Positions 21,639 through 29,863 of a DNA stretch of 30,443 bases are shown in pieces. Source of the stretch: Prevotella sp. UBA4376 (GTDB lineage: Bacteria; Bacteroidota; Bacteroidia; Bacteroidales; Bacteroidaceae); assembly GCA_002391185.1 (NCBI GenBank), contig DGRY01000087.1, positions 1 through 30,443 of the forward strand, in the 5' to 3' direction. The first letter of the stretch is position 1. Each line of letters starts with the position of its first letter. The translations under genes were made by a program, and so were the position numbers. The notes under the pieces are model-generated. The model worked only from the letters and a program-made list of their open reading frames with translations. It did not search any database and had not been told where the DNA came from.

Positions 21639-22880
21639 CTATTCTCCCAATCCGTATTGTTTGAGTCTTCTGTAGAGAGTACGGTCTGATATTCCAAGTT
21701 CGTGAGCAGCTTTCTTTCGATTTCCTCCATTGCGTTCAAGAGCTTTTTCTATCATTTGTTTGCCGATGTCGTTAAGATTGAGATTCTCTGGTTCGTTAAT
21801 CTCTTCTGCAATGGCTTCTAATGGTTCGTCGTCTATAGCATGAGCAACATTTGAAGTGCTTACAGTAGGTAATGTTGATGATGCGTCAACGATAGGTCGC
21901 GGTTTTTGAAATCCTGCGGCGCCGTTTAGTTGTCGGGCTTCTTCGAGTTGTTTTCGCAAATTTGTCATGTCTCGACGCAAATCGCTCACATTTCCTCTTA
22001 GCTCATACAGAATTTTGTATAACAACTCTCGTTCGTTTTCGTAAGAGTGTTCGCCAGGTTGGTTTATTGTAGCCAGCTGTGTTGATTCTGTGTCGCGTGG
22101 GATAAAACGTAGCATAGTGTTAGCGTCGATTTCTCTCTTTTCGCTCAACACAGACATCTGTTCTGTGATATTCTTTAACTGTCGTACGTTGCCTGGCCAT
22201 TTATATTGAAGCAGAATTTCTCTGGCTTCGTCTGTAAGTGTAATCTTTGGAAGTCGATATTTTTCAGCCATCTGCATTGCAAAGAGTCTGAATAAAAGTG
22301 CAATATCTTCCCCTCGATCTCTAAGAGGCGGCATTTGGATAGGTATGGTGTTGAGTCGATAGAACAGGTCTTCACGAAAGCGTCCTTCGCTAATAGCCTT
22401 ACGCATATTGACATTTGTTGCAGCAACAATACGCACATCGGTTTTCATTATTTTTGTGCCACCAACGCGTATGTATTCACCTGTTTCGAGTACTCGTAGC
22501 AATCGTGCTTGTGTAGCCATAGGAAGTTCACCTACTTCATCAAGGAAGATAGTACCCTTGTTGGCTATTCCAAAATATCCTTCGCTTTCTCCTATTGCTC
22601 CTGTGAAAGAGCCTTTCTCGTGTCCAAAGAGTTCGCTATCTATGGTTCCTTCTGGGATAGAACCGCAGTTTATAGCAAAGTATTTCTCGCGTTTACGTGG
22701 TGAATTATCATGTATAACTCGTGGAATAATTTCTTTACCAACACCACTTTCACCAACGATCAGTACGCTAAGATCGGTGGGAGCAACCTGAAGTGCTATA
22801 TCGAGAGCACGGTTGAGTCCATCGCTGTTACCAACGATGTTGTATCTTTGTTTTATTTTTTGCAGTTCTCTTGAATCCAT
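21639..22880 (-). CDS. Sigma-54-dependent activator without receiver domain
   Basis: An AAA+ enhancer-binding protein that remodels RNA polymerase-sigma-54 closed complexes. The 413-residue protein starts almost directly with the AAA+ domain: Walker A GESGVGKE (43-50), the sigma-54 contact loop GSFTGA (90-95; E. coli NtrC has GAFTGA), Walker B GTIFLDEVGE (109-118), arginine fingers in RFREDLFYRL (167-176) and WPGNVRQLKN (228-237). A predicted coiled coil (about 280-320, ENERELLYKILYELRG) and a disordered linker lead to a Fis-type helix-turn-helix (about 385-411, NRKKAAHELGISDRTLYRRL). There is no N-terminal sensor or receiver domain, so activity may be set by expression level or a partner. 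First gene of the lptE-secG group; targets unknown. Confidence 0.93.
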   Translation of the reverse strand: MDSRELQKIKQRYNIVGNSDGLNRALDIALQVAPTDLSVLIVGESGVGKEIIPRVIHDNSPRKREKYFAINCGSIPEGTIDSELFGHEKGSFTGAIGESEGYFGIANKGTIFLDEVGELPMATQARLLRVLETGEYIRVGGTKIMKTDVRIVAATNVNMRKAISEGRFREDLFYRLNTIPIQMPPLRDRGEDIALLFRLFAMQMAEKYRLPKITLTDEAREILLQYKWPGNVRQLKNITEQMSVLSEKREIDANTMLRFIPRDTESTQLATINQPGEHSYENERELLYKILYELRGNVSDLRRDMTNLRKQLEEARQLNGAAGFQKPRPIVDASSTLPTVSTSNVAHAIDDEPLEAIAEEINEPENLNLNDIGKQMIEKALERNGGNRKKAAHELGISDRTLYRRLKQYGLGE

Positions 22881-22887
22881 TGTGTGA

Positions 22888-22895
22888 CAAATTTA
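22888..22895 (-). promoter_or_regulatory. Possible -7 element of the sigma-54 activator operon
   Basis: Minus strand TAAATTTG (22895-22888) matches TAnnTTTG. The upstream position for TTTG is weak (TTTC AG near 22919-22915). If used, transcription would start only about four bases before the ATG. Confidence 0.3.
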
Positions 22896-22939
22896 CGCAA
22901 ATAATTCGATATAACTGAAAAAATGGCAGAATATTTTTG

Positions 22940-23944
22940 TTATTTTTTCTTTTCGAGTTTAATGAGCAGAAGTCCAATTCCTGTCCAAACCAACTCTCTT
23001 ATTCGTACTATTAGTGCAACAAAAATAGCGGCGTTAGCAGCAAAGCCAAATCCAGTTATAGACATATAGAATCCGCCTTCTCGTCCACCGAGTTGTAGTG
23101 GCATGAAAAACAATAGGTTAGCGAATAGTGTTGTGAAGGCAATTATGAGTATGCAGCTGATATAGTTTACGTTTGGTGTAAGAACCAAAAGTATGAAGTA
23201 AACTTCGAGTGCCGAACATATTCGGCATGCTATTTCGAGAAGAACAGCCGAAATGAATGTTCGTGGGTTTTGTTTGTGTAGGGCTGCAATTTGTTGATCG
23301 ATGGTGTCGAGTTGTTCTTTATGAGCATCAATAAACGGCCCTGCCCATCTTTTCAGAAAAGGAATGTGGTTTAACAGGTTCATGGCTCTGAATGCCAGTC
23401 CTTTTCTGTATCCTGTGGTGAAAAACCATATTCCTAAGGCGCAAAACACAGTAAATGCTGTGAGAATAGTTCCCATGAAGATATTGATGGGCTGAGTTAT
23501 AAGGTAGAGTATAATGCTGATGGTCCAAAACCAGAAATGACTGAATATATGTGTCATGGCATATAGAATTACCGACGATGATGCTCTTTCTGTGCCTATT
23601 CTTGGTGCCAATGCCATGATGCGATATGGTTCGCCACCCATGAGTCCTCCTGGGGTTGCATAGTTAAGTGCAAATCCTGAAATGGTAAGTTTATATAACC
23701 ACCAAAAGCCAATTTTATTCTTTTGGTGGTTATCTTTTTTGTTTTCGTCTTGGCTATTGATAATAAGATACCAAGCCGATGTGTTGAAAAGATATAGAAA
23801 TGCCCATAGCGCAAGCACGGCAAAGAACCAATAACCTGCGTTTTGGAGTCCTTGTTGTACTTGATGGAAATCGAGCTGTGTAACCATAATGGTTAGCAGT
23901 GTGATACCAAATATGAAAAAGGCGTTCTGATATTTTTTCTTCAT
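22940..23944 (-). CDS. Lysylphosphatidylglycerol synthase TM-domain (flippase-like) protein
   Basis: A 334-residue inner-membrane protein with about eight membrane spans, resembling the N-terminal domain of MprF and the AglD/UPF0104 family. Signatures are the Gly-rich stretch [14 protein letters not shown] (about 95-108) between spans and the GGREGGF motif with [15 protein letters not shown] near 280. There is no synthase domain, so only a lipid-flipping or glycolipid-handling role is suggested, by family. Fifteen bases after the pdxA-like gene and probably in the same transcript. The second charged loop ([18 protein letters not shown]) is unusually polar. Confidence 0.85.
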   Translation of the reverse strand: MKKKYQNAFFIFGITLLTIMVTQLDFHQVQQGLQNAGYWFFAVLALWAFLYLFNTSAWYLIINSQDENKKDNHQKNKIGFWWLYKLTISGFALNYATPGGLMGGEPYRIMALAPRIGTERASSSVILYAMTHIFSHFWFWTISIILYLITQPINIFMGTILTAFTVFCALGIWFFTTGYRKGLAFRAMNLLNHIPFLKRWAGPFIDAHKEQLDTIDQQIAALHKQNPRTFISAVLLEIACRICSALEVYFILLVLTPNVNYISCILIIAFTTLFANLLFFMPLQLGGREGGFYMSITGFGFAANAAIFVALIVRIRELVWTGIGLLLIKLEKKK

Positions 23945-23959
23945 ATTAAATGACGACTT

Positions 23960-25171
23960 TTATGCTTCAGAATTTTCTGTTGTGTTTTCTGAAGTTACAT
24001 TTTGAGTCTGTTTATGTTCTTCTTTGTTATCTGTTGTGTGTGGGGCAAATGTTTTTGGACCATGATTTTCTTTCTTGTCGTTATTTCCTTCGCGTTTCTT
24101 TGGAATGTTGAAACGTACCTTCTCTCCATCTTCTCGTTTTTCGTGATAGAGCTTAGGTAATGGGTTAGCGTAAGGAGCTTCATAGTTTTCTCGACAACGG
24201 AAGATGTCGATGGCTGCATATATTGCATTTCTGAAGCTGTCTTCATTAGCAACACATTGTCCTGCAATATCGAAACCTGCATTATTATCAGGTGCAGTTG
24301 CAATAACTGGTAGTCCTGCAGCGAATTTTACGCATGGTTCAGGCGAAATAGCTTTGAATGGTGCTACTCCCTGATCGTGATACATGGCAAGAATTCCATC
24401 AAAATCGTTGTAATATCCTTTTCCGAAGAAGTCGTCTGCAGGGTAAGGGCCGAAGGCAGCTATTCCTTTGTCGAAGAGTTCTTCAACAGCAGGTTGTAGA
24501 ATTTCTTTTTCCTCTTTTCCTGGTTGTCCTGGATTAAGTGCAAGGATAGCTACACGAGGGTTTGAGATATTGAAATCGCTTTTTAATGTTTGGAAAAACT
24601 GAGTAGCCTTTGTTTCGATACTCTCTTTTGTGATAGCAGCTGGCACATCTTTCAAGGATAGAGTTTCGTTTGTAGCTACTGCTATGCGTAGTCGTTCGTT
24701 GCATAGCACAACGAGTGCTTTTTTTCCTTCTCCAAGACTTGTTTCAATATATTGATGATGGCCTGGGAAACGGAATCCTTGGCCTTGAATGTTGTTGCTG
24801 TCAAGAGGTGCTGTGACAAGCACATCGTATAATCCCTCACGATAGTCGGTCATAGCTCTATCAAGGGCTTTCAGGGCTGCAGTTCCGCTTTCTTGTGTTG
24901 GAATGCCAAAGTCAATCTTTATTTCTTCATCGAAGCATGGAATAATGTTCACTCTACCATCATGTGCTTCCTCAGCGCTATTGATGATAGTGAAGTTTGC
25001 CTCAATATTGAGGGCTTTGCGATGATATGCTGCCACTTTTGGAGAGCCATAGATAATCGGAGTGCATAGCTCCAGCATTTCTGTGTCAGCAAAGGTTTTA
25101 AAAATCAGTTCATATCCAATACCATTGGTATCTCCATGTGTAATAGCTACACGAATCTTGTTATTTTCCAT
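23960..25171 (-). CDS. PdxA-like protein with eroded active site
   Basis: By overall sequence a homologue of 4-hydroxythreonine-4-phosphate dehydrogenase (PdxA, pyridoxal-phosphate synthesis): ITHGDTNGIGYELI (10-23), IYGSPKVAAYHRKAL (40-54), FPGHHQYIE (135-143) and AMYHDQGVAPFK (262-273). Yet residues that are conserved in PdxA are missing. E. coli has metal ligands His166, His211 and His266; only the last (His265 here) remains. The TTH motif is replaced by TNET (167-170), NPHAGE by NPGQPG (213-218), the Pro-x-x-Lys segment by APLDSN (121-126), and the later DHG by DNNAG (295-299). A hydrophilic tail (about residues 345-403, many Asn, Thr, Lys, Glu) is added. It overlaps the DUF4837 gene by 11 bases. 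Either a non-catalytic paralogue or an enzyme with another job; comparisons are from memory of E. coli PdxA. Confidence 0.8.
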   Translation of the reverse strand: MENNKIRVAITHGDTNGIGYELIFKTFADTEMLELCTPIIYGSPKVAAYHRKALNIEANFTIINSAEEAHDGRVNIIPCFDEEIKIDFGIPTQESGTAALKALDRAMTDYREGLYDVLVTAPLDSNNIQGQGFRFPGHHQYIETSLGEGKKALVVLCNERLRIAVATNETLSLKDVPAAITKESIETKATQFFQTLKSDFNISNPRVAILALNPGQPGKEEKEILQPAVEELFDKGIAAFGPYPADDFFGKGYYNDFDGILAMYHDQGVAPFKAISPEPCVKFAAGLPVIATAPDNNAGFDIAGQCVANEDSFRNAIYAAIDIFRCRENYEAPYANPLPKLYHEKREDGEKVRFNIPKKREGNNDKKENHGPKTFAPHTTDNKEEHKQTQNVTSENTTENSEA

Positions 25172-25955
25172 ATTGTTTTATTGTATGTAGAGCGGCAGTT
25201 AGTTGCCGTATTAGGTTTCTTTTTTCTTTTCCTGGAGCATAGGTGAATGCAATTACAGTTATATCTGTATTCTTCACTTTTGCTGCTTTGTATGGACCGC
25301 CCATGGCATCGCCTTTCATTTCCCAGAGTCCGTTATGGGCGAGTGTCATATACATATCGTTGGTTTCTCCCTTCATATTCTTGCGTAACATATCATCAAC
25401 GTTTCCACGAAGAATGATGATGTTCTGCATAGCTGTAGCAGAATTATTTGATAGCCATAAGAAATCCTTGCGTTTCATGGACGACGTCATGTCTTGTGGA
25501 ATCATCATCTCAAGGTTAAACGTCTTTTTCACCAGTTCTTCAGCTTTCGCATTGCGGTGATGTTTTAAAAAACTCTCAAGGTTTTTCATCTCAAATTTAT
25601 TTATGAGATCTATGGCCTTTTCAAGATTTGCTGTATCAGAGTGAACAATAAGCTGTGGTGCAGCATATTTGTTTTTCTCTATCCAATAGCCTTTTTGAGC
25701 TATGTTTAGGATGCAGCGTGAGTATTTTATAACGCCTTCAAGTTGTTGTGTTTTGTTGTGCACAACGGTGAATGTGGGCTCTTGTTGTGGTAATCCTTCA
25801 AGCGGTTGTTGCAGTCTTTTTGCTGCTATTCCTGTACTGTCGTTCATTAGCACAACCTCAAAAGCATTGCCTCCACTATTAGGAAGCAAACTCTTCGTTT
25901 TATTGCATGATACAAAAGTGAAGAGAATGAGTAGAGCTGCTAACAGTCGTGCCAT
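25161..25955 (-). CDS. DUF4837-family lipoprotein
   Basis: A 264-residue protein of unknown function. It begins with a lipoprotein signal: MARLLAALLILFTFVSC, lipobox FVSC with Cys17, then NKTKSLLPNSGG. The mature part matches my memory of DUF4837 proteins of Bacteroidetes (GNAFEVVLMNDS near 29, FTVVHNKTQQLEGVI near 62, and FLWLSNNSATAMQNIIILRG near 165-185). Four bases after rlmN and overlapping pdxA-like by 11, so probably co-transcribed with both. Probably anchored to the outer or inner membrane facing the periplasm. Confidence 0.85.
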   Translation of the reverse strand: MARLLAALLILFTFVSCNKTKSLLPNSGGNAFEVVLMNDSTGIAAKRLQQPLEGLPQQEPTFTVVHNKTQQLEGVIKYSRCILNIAQKGYWIEKNKYAAPQLIVHSDTANLEKAIDLINKFEMKNLESFLKHHRNAKAEELVKKTFNLEMMIPQDMTSSMKRKDFLWLSNNSATAMQNIIILRGNVDDMLRKNMKGETNDMYMTLAHNGLWEMKGDAMGGPYKAAKVKNTDITVIAFTYAPGKEKRNLIRQLTAALHTIKQYGK

Positions 25956-25958
25956 ATT

Positions 25959-27041
25959 TTATTCTTGGTGACGTATTTCTCCGATTTTCTTGCTTGTAGA
26001 TAGTAGTCCGCATGCTGCGTATATATCCTGTCCTCGTGAAGCGCGTATTGTTGTGAACACTCCGTGTTTTGTGAGGTAGTCACGGAACGAAATCATTTTT
26101 GCTTCATCGGCTCCATGTAGTGGTACGTTAGGAATCTGATGAAAGCGTATTAGGTTTACACGGCAGTCGAGACCACGTAGCAGGTTTACTATGGCTTTAG
26201 CATGAGTAGTTGAATCGTTTACTCCACCGAAAACGATATATTCGAATGTTAGTCGGCGTTGATGCGAGAAATCGTAGTTGCTCAATAGCGAAACAACATC
26301 TTCTATTGGCATGCCCTTTTGTGCAGGCATAAGTTGTGCACGCTGTTCTGGGATAGGAGAGTGCAGACTTATAGCTACCTGGCATTGGCTTTCGTCGAGG
26401 AAGCGTTTTAGTTTGTTCTTTACTCCTACGCTTGAAACAGTAATGCGTTTCGGGCTCCATGCCCAACCGTAGTTGGCTGTGAGAATTTCTGTTGCTCTGA
26501 GCACATTGTCAAGATTGTCCATGGGTTCTCCTTGCCCCATGAATACAATGTTTGTTAGCTGGTCAACTTCTGGGAGAGAATAAATCTGGTTGAGAATGTC
26601 GGCAGCAGTAAGACTGCCTTCGAAACCTTGTTTTCCTGTTTGACAGAACAGGCAGTTCATTTTGCATCCCACCTGACTTGACACACACAATGTGGCGTGT
26701 CCATTATCATCGGGAATAAATACCGTTTCAACAAATTTGTGAGTTTGCGACAAATCGTTGTTCTTAGGCGATATGCCCTCTACAGGAAAAAGATATTTTA
26801 TGGTGCCATCTTTTGAGTGTTGTGCATCAATAGGTGCAGCGCATCCGATGGTGTATTCTGCTTCAAGTTTAGCTCTGTTAGCCTTAGATATATTTGTCAT
26901 CTCATCAATCGACTTCACATGCTGCTCGTATAGCCATTTAGCCATTTGGCCACCAGTAAAAGCTGGCATGCCAATGCTTCGAGCAACATCTTTGAGTTCG
27001 TCGAGGGTGAGTCCCAAAAGTGTTTTTTTGTTTTCAATCAT
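25959..27041 (-). CDS. rlmN: 23S rRNA/tRNA adenine-C2 methyltransferase RlmN
   Basis: Radical-SAM enzyme that methylates A2503 of 23S rRNA and A37 of some tRNAs. A longer frame reaches 27089, but the ATG at 27041 was chosen: it gives MIENKKTLLGLTLDELKDVA, which aligns with the family start, and the promoter lies immediately upstream, inside the longer frame. Length 360 residues, normal. The Fe-S motif CKMNCLFC uses Cys126, Cys130 and Cys133. The C-terminal cysteine needed for the methyl-transfer cycle is in YAACGLL. Heads rlmN-DUF4837-pdxA-like-flippase. Confidence 0.95.
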   Translation of the reverse strand: MIENKKTLLGLTLDELKDVARSIGMPAFTGGQMAKWLYEQHVKSIDEMTNISKANRAKLEAEYTIGCAAPIDAQHSKDGTIKYLFPVEGISPKNNDLSQTHKFVETVFIPDDNGHATLCVSSQVGCKMNCLFCQTGKQGFEGSLTAADILNQIYSLPEVDQLTNIVFMGQGEPMDNLDNVLRATEILTANYGWAWSPKRITVSSVGVKNKLKRFLDESQCQVAISLHSPIPEQRAQLMPAQKGMPIEDVVSLLSNYDFSHQRRLTFEYIVFGGVNDSTTHAKAIVNLLRGLDCRVNLIRFHQIPNVPLHGADEAKMISFRDYLTKHGVFTTIRASRGQDIYAACGLLSTSKKIGEIRHQE

Positions 27042-27045
27042 AATG

Positions 27046-27077
27046 CAAAGATAGTGTAAGCGCTTGGAAAAACCAAA
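27046..27077 (-). promoter_or_regulatory. Promoter of rlmN, predicting a leaderless mRNA
   Basis: Minus strand TTTG (27077-27074), 20-base spacer, TATCTTTG (27053-27046), a full match. Counting from the -7 box as in other Bacteroidetes promoters puts the start at about 27042-27040, at the ATG itself. Confidence 0.7.
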
Positions 27078-27107
27078 TAAAACGCACATAAAAAAGCATG
27101 TATTTAT

Positions 27108-27138
27108 TTTGTATTGTCTTTGAATTACATTACCTTTG
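27108..27138 (+). promoter_or_regulatory. Promoter of the SpoIID-like/AmpG operon
   Basis: TTTG (27108-27111), 19-base spacer, TACCTTTG (27131-27138). Start near 27142, leader about 37 bases, AT-rich without Shine-Dalgarno sequence. Divergent from the rlmN promoter with 30 bases between them. Confidence 0.75.
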
Positions 27139-27178
27139 TCATCAAATTAATATATCTAATATATCCATAATAAAATAA

Positions 27179-28510
27179 ATGAATACAACTAACGATCAAC
27201 AAGTAGAGGTGAGTGTTGGCATTGTTTCAGCTGAACGTGTTCACTTTATCCTTAATGCTCCTTACAATGCAAAAGGAAAAGTGGTTTCGGGTGAGCAAAC
27301 TGTTGAACTCTCAGAGGGAGCTATTCTATGGAATGGTGATAGCTATCGCGAAATAACATTTTCTCCACAGGATTCAGAATCAAGTTTTTCTCTTGACGAT
27401 GTTGTCATTGGCATAAATTTCCATTGGGAGCGCAAGGAAACTCAAACATTCTTGGGAACCCTTCGCTTTGTTGTTGAAGAGGGGAAAATATGTGCTATTA
27501 ATCAGTTGCCTGTTGAATGGTATCTTGAAAGTGTAATATCCAGCGAGATGAGCGCCACTTCAAGTATGGAGCTTCTTAAATCTCATGCTGTTATTTCGCG
27601 TAGTTGGTTGTTGGCACAGATGGAAAAGAGAAAGAATGTTGCCAAAGAGGGTAACAATGGCTTTTTCTCGTTTGTGAAGACTGATACAGAGCTTATTCGT
27701 TGGTATGACCGTGAAGACCACACCATCTTTGATGTGTGTGCCGATGATCATTGTCAGCGTTATCAGGGCATAACCAAGGAAACATCTCCTCATGTGAAAG
27801 AAGCCGTTGCAGCCACCAGGGGAATGATTCTTAGTTATGATGGCGAGATATGCGATGCCCGTTTTTATAAGAGCTGTGGAGGTGTTCTCGAAGAATTTCA
27901 GTATTGTTGGGAGAACATAAAGAAACCATATCTTATAGCGTTGCGAGATTCAGAAAATGAGAACGATTTCCCTGACCTTACAATCGAGGCGAATGCCGAC
28001 AAATGGATTAGAGAGAGCCCCGAGTCGTATTGCAACACAAATGATAAGAGCATCCTGACACAGGTGCTCAACGATTATGATCAGGAAACATCCGATTTCT
28101 ATCGTTGGAAGGTGAACTATTCGCAGCAAGAGCTAAAAACACTTATTGAGGATAAAACAAAAATGAGTTTTGGCGACATCCTCGACCTTGTTCCATTGGA
28201 AAGAGGAAAGAGCGGTCGTATATGGCGCTTAAAGATTGTTGGTTCCAAGGCATCGTTTACAATAGGAAAGGAGTTGGAGATTCGTCGCGTGTTGAGTGCA
28301 AGCCATCTGTATAGCTCTGCTTTCGTAGTTGATAAATACGATACCGATGCACAGGGTGTTCCACAGCGCTTTGAACTTATCGGAGCAGGCTGGGGACATG
28401 GAGTAGGGTTGTGTCAGATAGGTGCTGCCGTGATGGGAGCCAAAGGATATAAGTATGACGAGATATTGCTGCACTATTATCGTGGTGCCGAAATTAAAAA
28501 AATATACTAA
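27179..28510 (+). CDS. SpoIID/LytB-domain protein without signal peptide
   Basis: SpoIID of Bacillus is a lytic transglycosylase that cuts glycan strands after stem peptides are removed. The 443-residue protein has the domain core at about 110-240: LESVISSEMSATSSMELL with Glu123 in the place of the catalytic Glu, and SHAVISRSWLL. It is followed by EAVAATRGMILSYDGEICDA and RFYKSCGG, and near the C-terminus GWGHGVGLCQIGAAV, the usual end signature. An insert occupies about 250-380. The N-terminus MNTTNDQQVEVSVGIVSAER has no hydrophobic export signal and no better upstream start exists, so the protein may be cytoplasmic. It is followed after six bases by an AmpG-like transporter, which suggests that it acts on imported peptidoglycan fragments (inference). 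Confidence 0.88.
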   Translation: MNTTNDQQVEVSVGIVSAERVHFILNAPYNAKGKVVSGEQTVELSEGAILWNGDSYREITFSPQDSESSFSLDDVVIGINFHWERKETQTFLGTLRFVVEEGKICAINQLPVEWYLESVISSEMSATSSMELLKSHAVISRSWLLAQMEKRKNVAKEGNNGFFSFVKTDTELIRWYDREDHTIFDVCADDHCQRYQGITKETSPHVKEAVAATRGMILSYDGEICDARFYKSCGGVLEEFQYCWENIKKPYLIALRDSENENDFPDLTIEANADKWIRESPESYCNTNDKSILTQVLNDYDQETSDFYRWKVNYSQQELKTLIEDKTKMSFGDILDLVPLERGKSGRIWRLKIVGSKASFTIGKELEIRRVLSASHLYSSAFVVDKYDTDAQGVPQRFELIGAGWGHGVGLCQIGAAVMGAKGYKYDEILLHYYRGAEIKKIY

Positions 28511-28516
28511 CTAAGA

Positions 28517-29806
28517 ATGGAAAAACAAAGAAATCCCTGGAGTTGGATACCGACTCTTTATTTTGCAGAAGGATTGCCTAATGTGCTGGTCACGGTAGTT
28601 GCTGTTACAATGTATATGCAACTGGGTATGAGCGACACCGATATTGCTCTTTACACCAGCTGGCTTAATTTGCCATGGATAATAAAACCCCTGTGGAGTC
28701 CTTTTGTTGACTTGTATAAAACCAAGCGCTGGTGGGTTGTCACCATGCAGCTGCTCATAGGAGCATCGCTTGCGGGTGTGGGCTTCACGTTGAATGCTCC
28801 ATTTTGGTTTCAAGGGTCAATGGCATGCTTTTTCCTGATGGCATTTGCAAGTGCCACTCACGATATTGCAGCCGATGGCTTTTATATGTTGGAATTAGAC
28901 GATCACGACCAGTCGTTGTTCGTTGGAATCCGCAACACATTCTATCGCATAGCAGTTATATTCGGACAAGGAGTATTAGTAGCTTTGGCTGGTGTGCTGC
29001 AGCTTTATTTCCGCAATCAGAAAGCATTCACCTGGAGCCTTATATTCTATGGTCTCACAGGCTTGTTTATAGCCCTGTGGTTCTATCATGGTTTCATTCT
29101 CCCACGTCCTGCTGCTGATAGCAGAAACAACACAAAGGCAAGCGATGTGATGAATGGTATGAAAGAAATGTTCATATCCTTCTTCACTAAGTTCCCATTG
29201 AAAGAGTTTCTCTTCTCAATCCTTTTCATAATGCTTTATCGTTTCCCAGAAGCATTATTGGGCAAGATGACCACCACTTTCCTGCAGCGTCCTGGAAGTG
29301 AAGGAGGATTAGGTTTGTCACCAATGGAATTTGGAGTTGCCAACGGCACCATTGGTTTGATAGGATTGCTTGGTGGTGGAATAGTAGGAGGCTATCTGGC
29401 TTCTCGCGACGGATTAAAGAAATGGCTTTGGCCATTTGTGATAGCGTTAACCCTGCCCGACATTGTGTATGTATATATGAGCTATGCTCTGCCATCCAAT
29501 CTGTGGCTTATCAGTACCTGTTTGTTTATAGAGCAGTTTGGCTATGGATTAGGTTTCACAGCCCTCACGTTGTTTATGCTTTATTTTGCCAATGGAGCTT
29601 TCAAAACCTCTCATTATGCAATATGTACTGGAATCTCGTATTTAGGTTTGATGTTGCCCGGAATGGTATCAGGTTGGCTTAAGGATAGTTTGGGCTATCG
29701 TCACTTCTTCATCTTGGTAATGGTGTTCTGCATCATCACATTTGTTGTTACTGCCTTTGTGAAGATTGATCCGCATTTCGGAAAAAAGACGGAAACAGAA
29801 GAATAA
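28517..29806 (+). CDS. ampG: AmpG-like major facilitator (muropeptide permease type)
   Basis: A 429-residue inner-membrane protein with about twelve membrane spans. The N-terminus WIPTLYFAEGLPNVLV and the first-loop stretch IIKPLWSPFVDLY match AmpG proteins, which import anhydro-muropeptides for peptidoglycan recycling; SATHDIAADGFYMLEL (about 115-130) is another family motif. The central loop (about 200-225, AADSRNNTKASDVMNGMKEM) joins the two halves. In the same operon as the SpoIID-like gene, six bases apart. Substrate by family and context only; other MFS roles cannot be excluded. Confidence 0.87.
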   Translation: MEKQRNPWSWIPTLYFAEGLPNVLVTVVAVTMYMQLGMSDTDIALYTSWLNLPWIIKPLWSPFVDLYKTKRWWVVTMQLLIGASLAGVGFTLNAPFWFQGSMACFFLMAFASATHDIAADGFYMLELDDHDQSLFVGIRNTFYRIAVIFGQGVLVALAGVLQLYFRNQKAFTWSLIFYGLTGLFIALWFYHGFILPRPAADSRNNTKASDVMNGMKEMFISFFTKFPLKEFLFSILFIMLYRFPEALLGKMTTTFLQRPGSEGGLGLSPMEFGVANGTIGLIGLLGGGIVGGYLASRDGLKKWLWPFVIALTLPDIVYVYMSYALPSNLWLISTCLFIEQFGYGLGFTALTLFMLYFANGAFKTSHYAICTGISYLGLMLPGMVSGWLKDSLGYRHFFILVMVFCIITFVVTAFVKIDPHFGKKTETEE

Positions 29807-29810
29807 AAAC

Positions 29811-29843
29811 AAAAAAGGCTTGCAAACCAGCAAGCCTTTTTTT
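29811..29843. terminator. Two-way terminator between ampG and the cupin gene
   Basis: AAAAAAGGCTTGC (29811-29823), loop AAACCA, GCAAGCCTTTTTTT (29830-29843). Symmetric A- and T-runs make it usable in both directions, for ampG and the convergent cupin gene. Confidence 0.92.
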
Positions 29844-29863
29844 GTTGAGCATTATTTTAGGAT

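Noticed and set aside
21629..21739. Longer lptE start at 21739
   Set aside because: It would overlap the sigma-54 activator by about 100 bases and hide the lipoprotein signal that begins at 21628.
27042..27089. Longer rlmN start at 27089
   Set aside because: The extra residues match nothing in the family and cover a full-consensus promoter.
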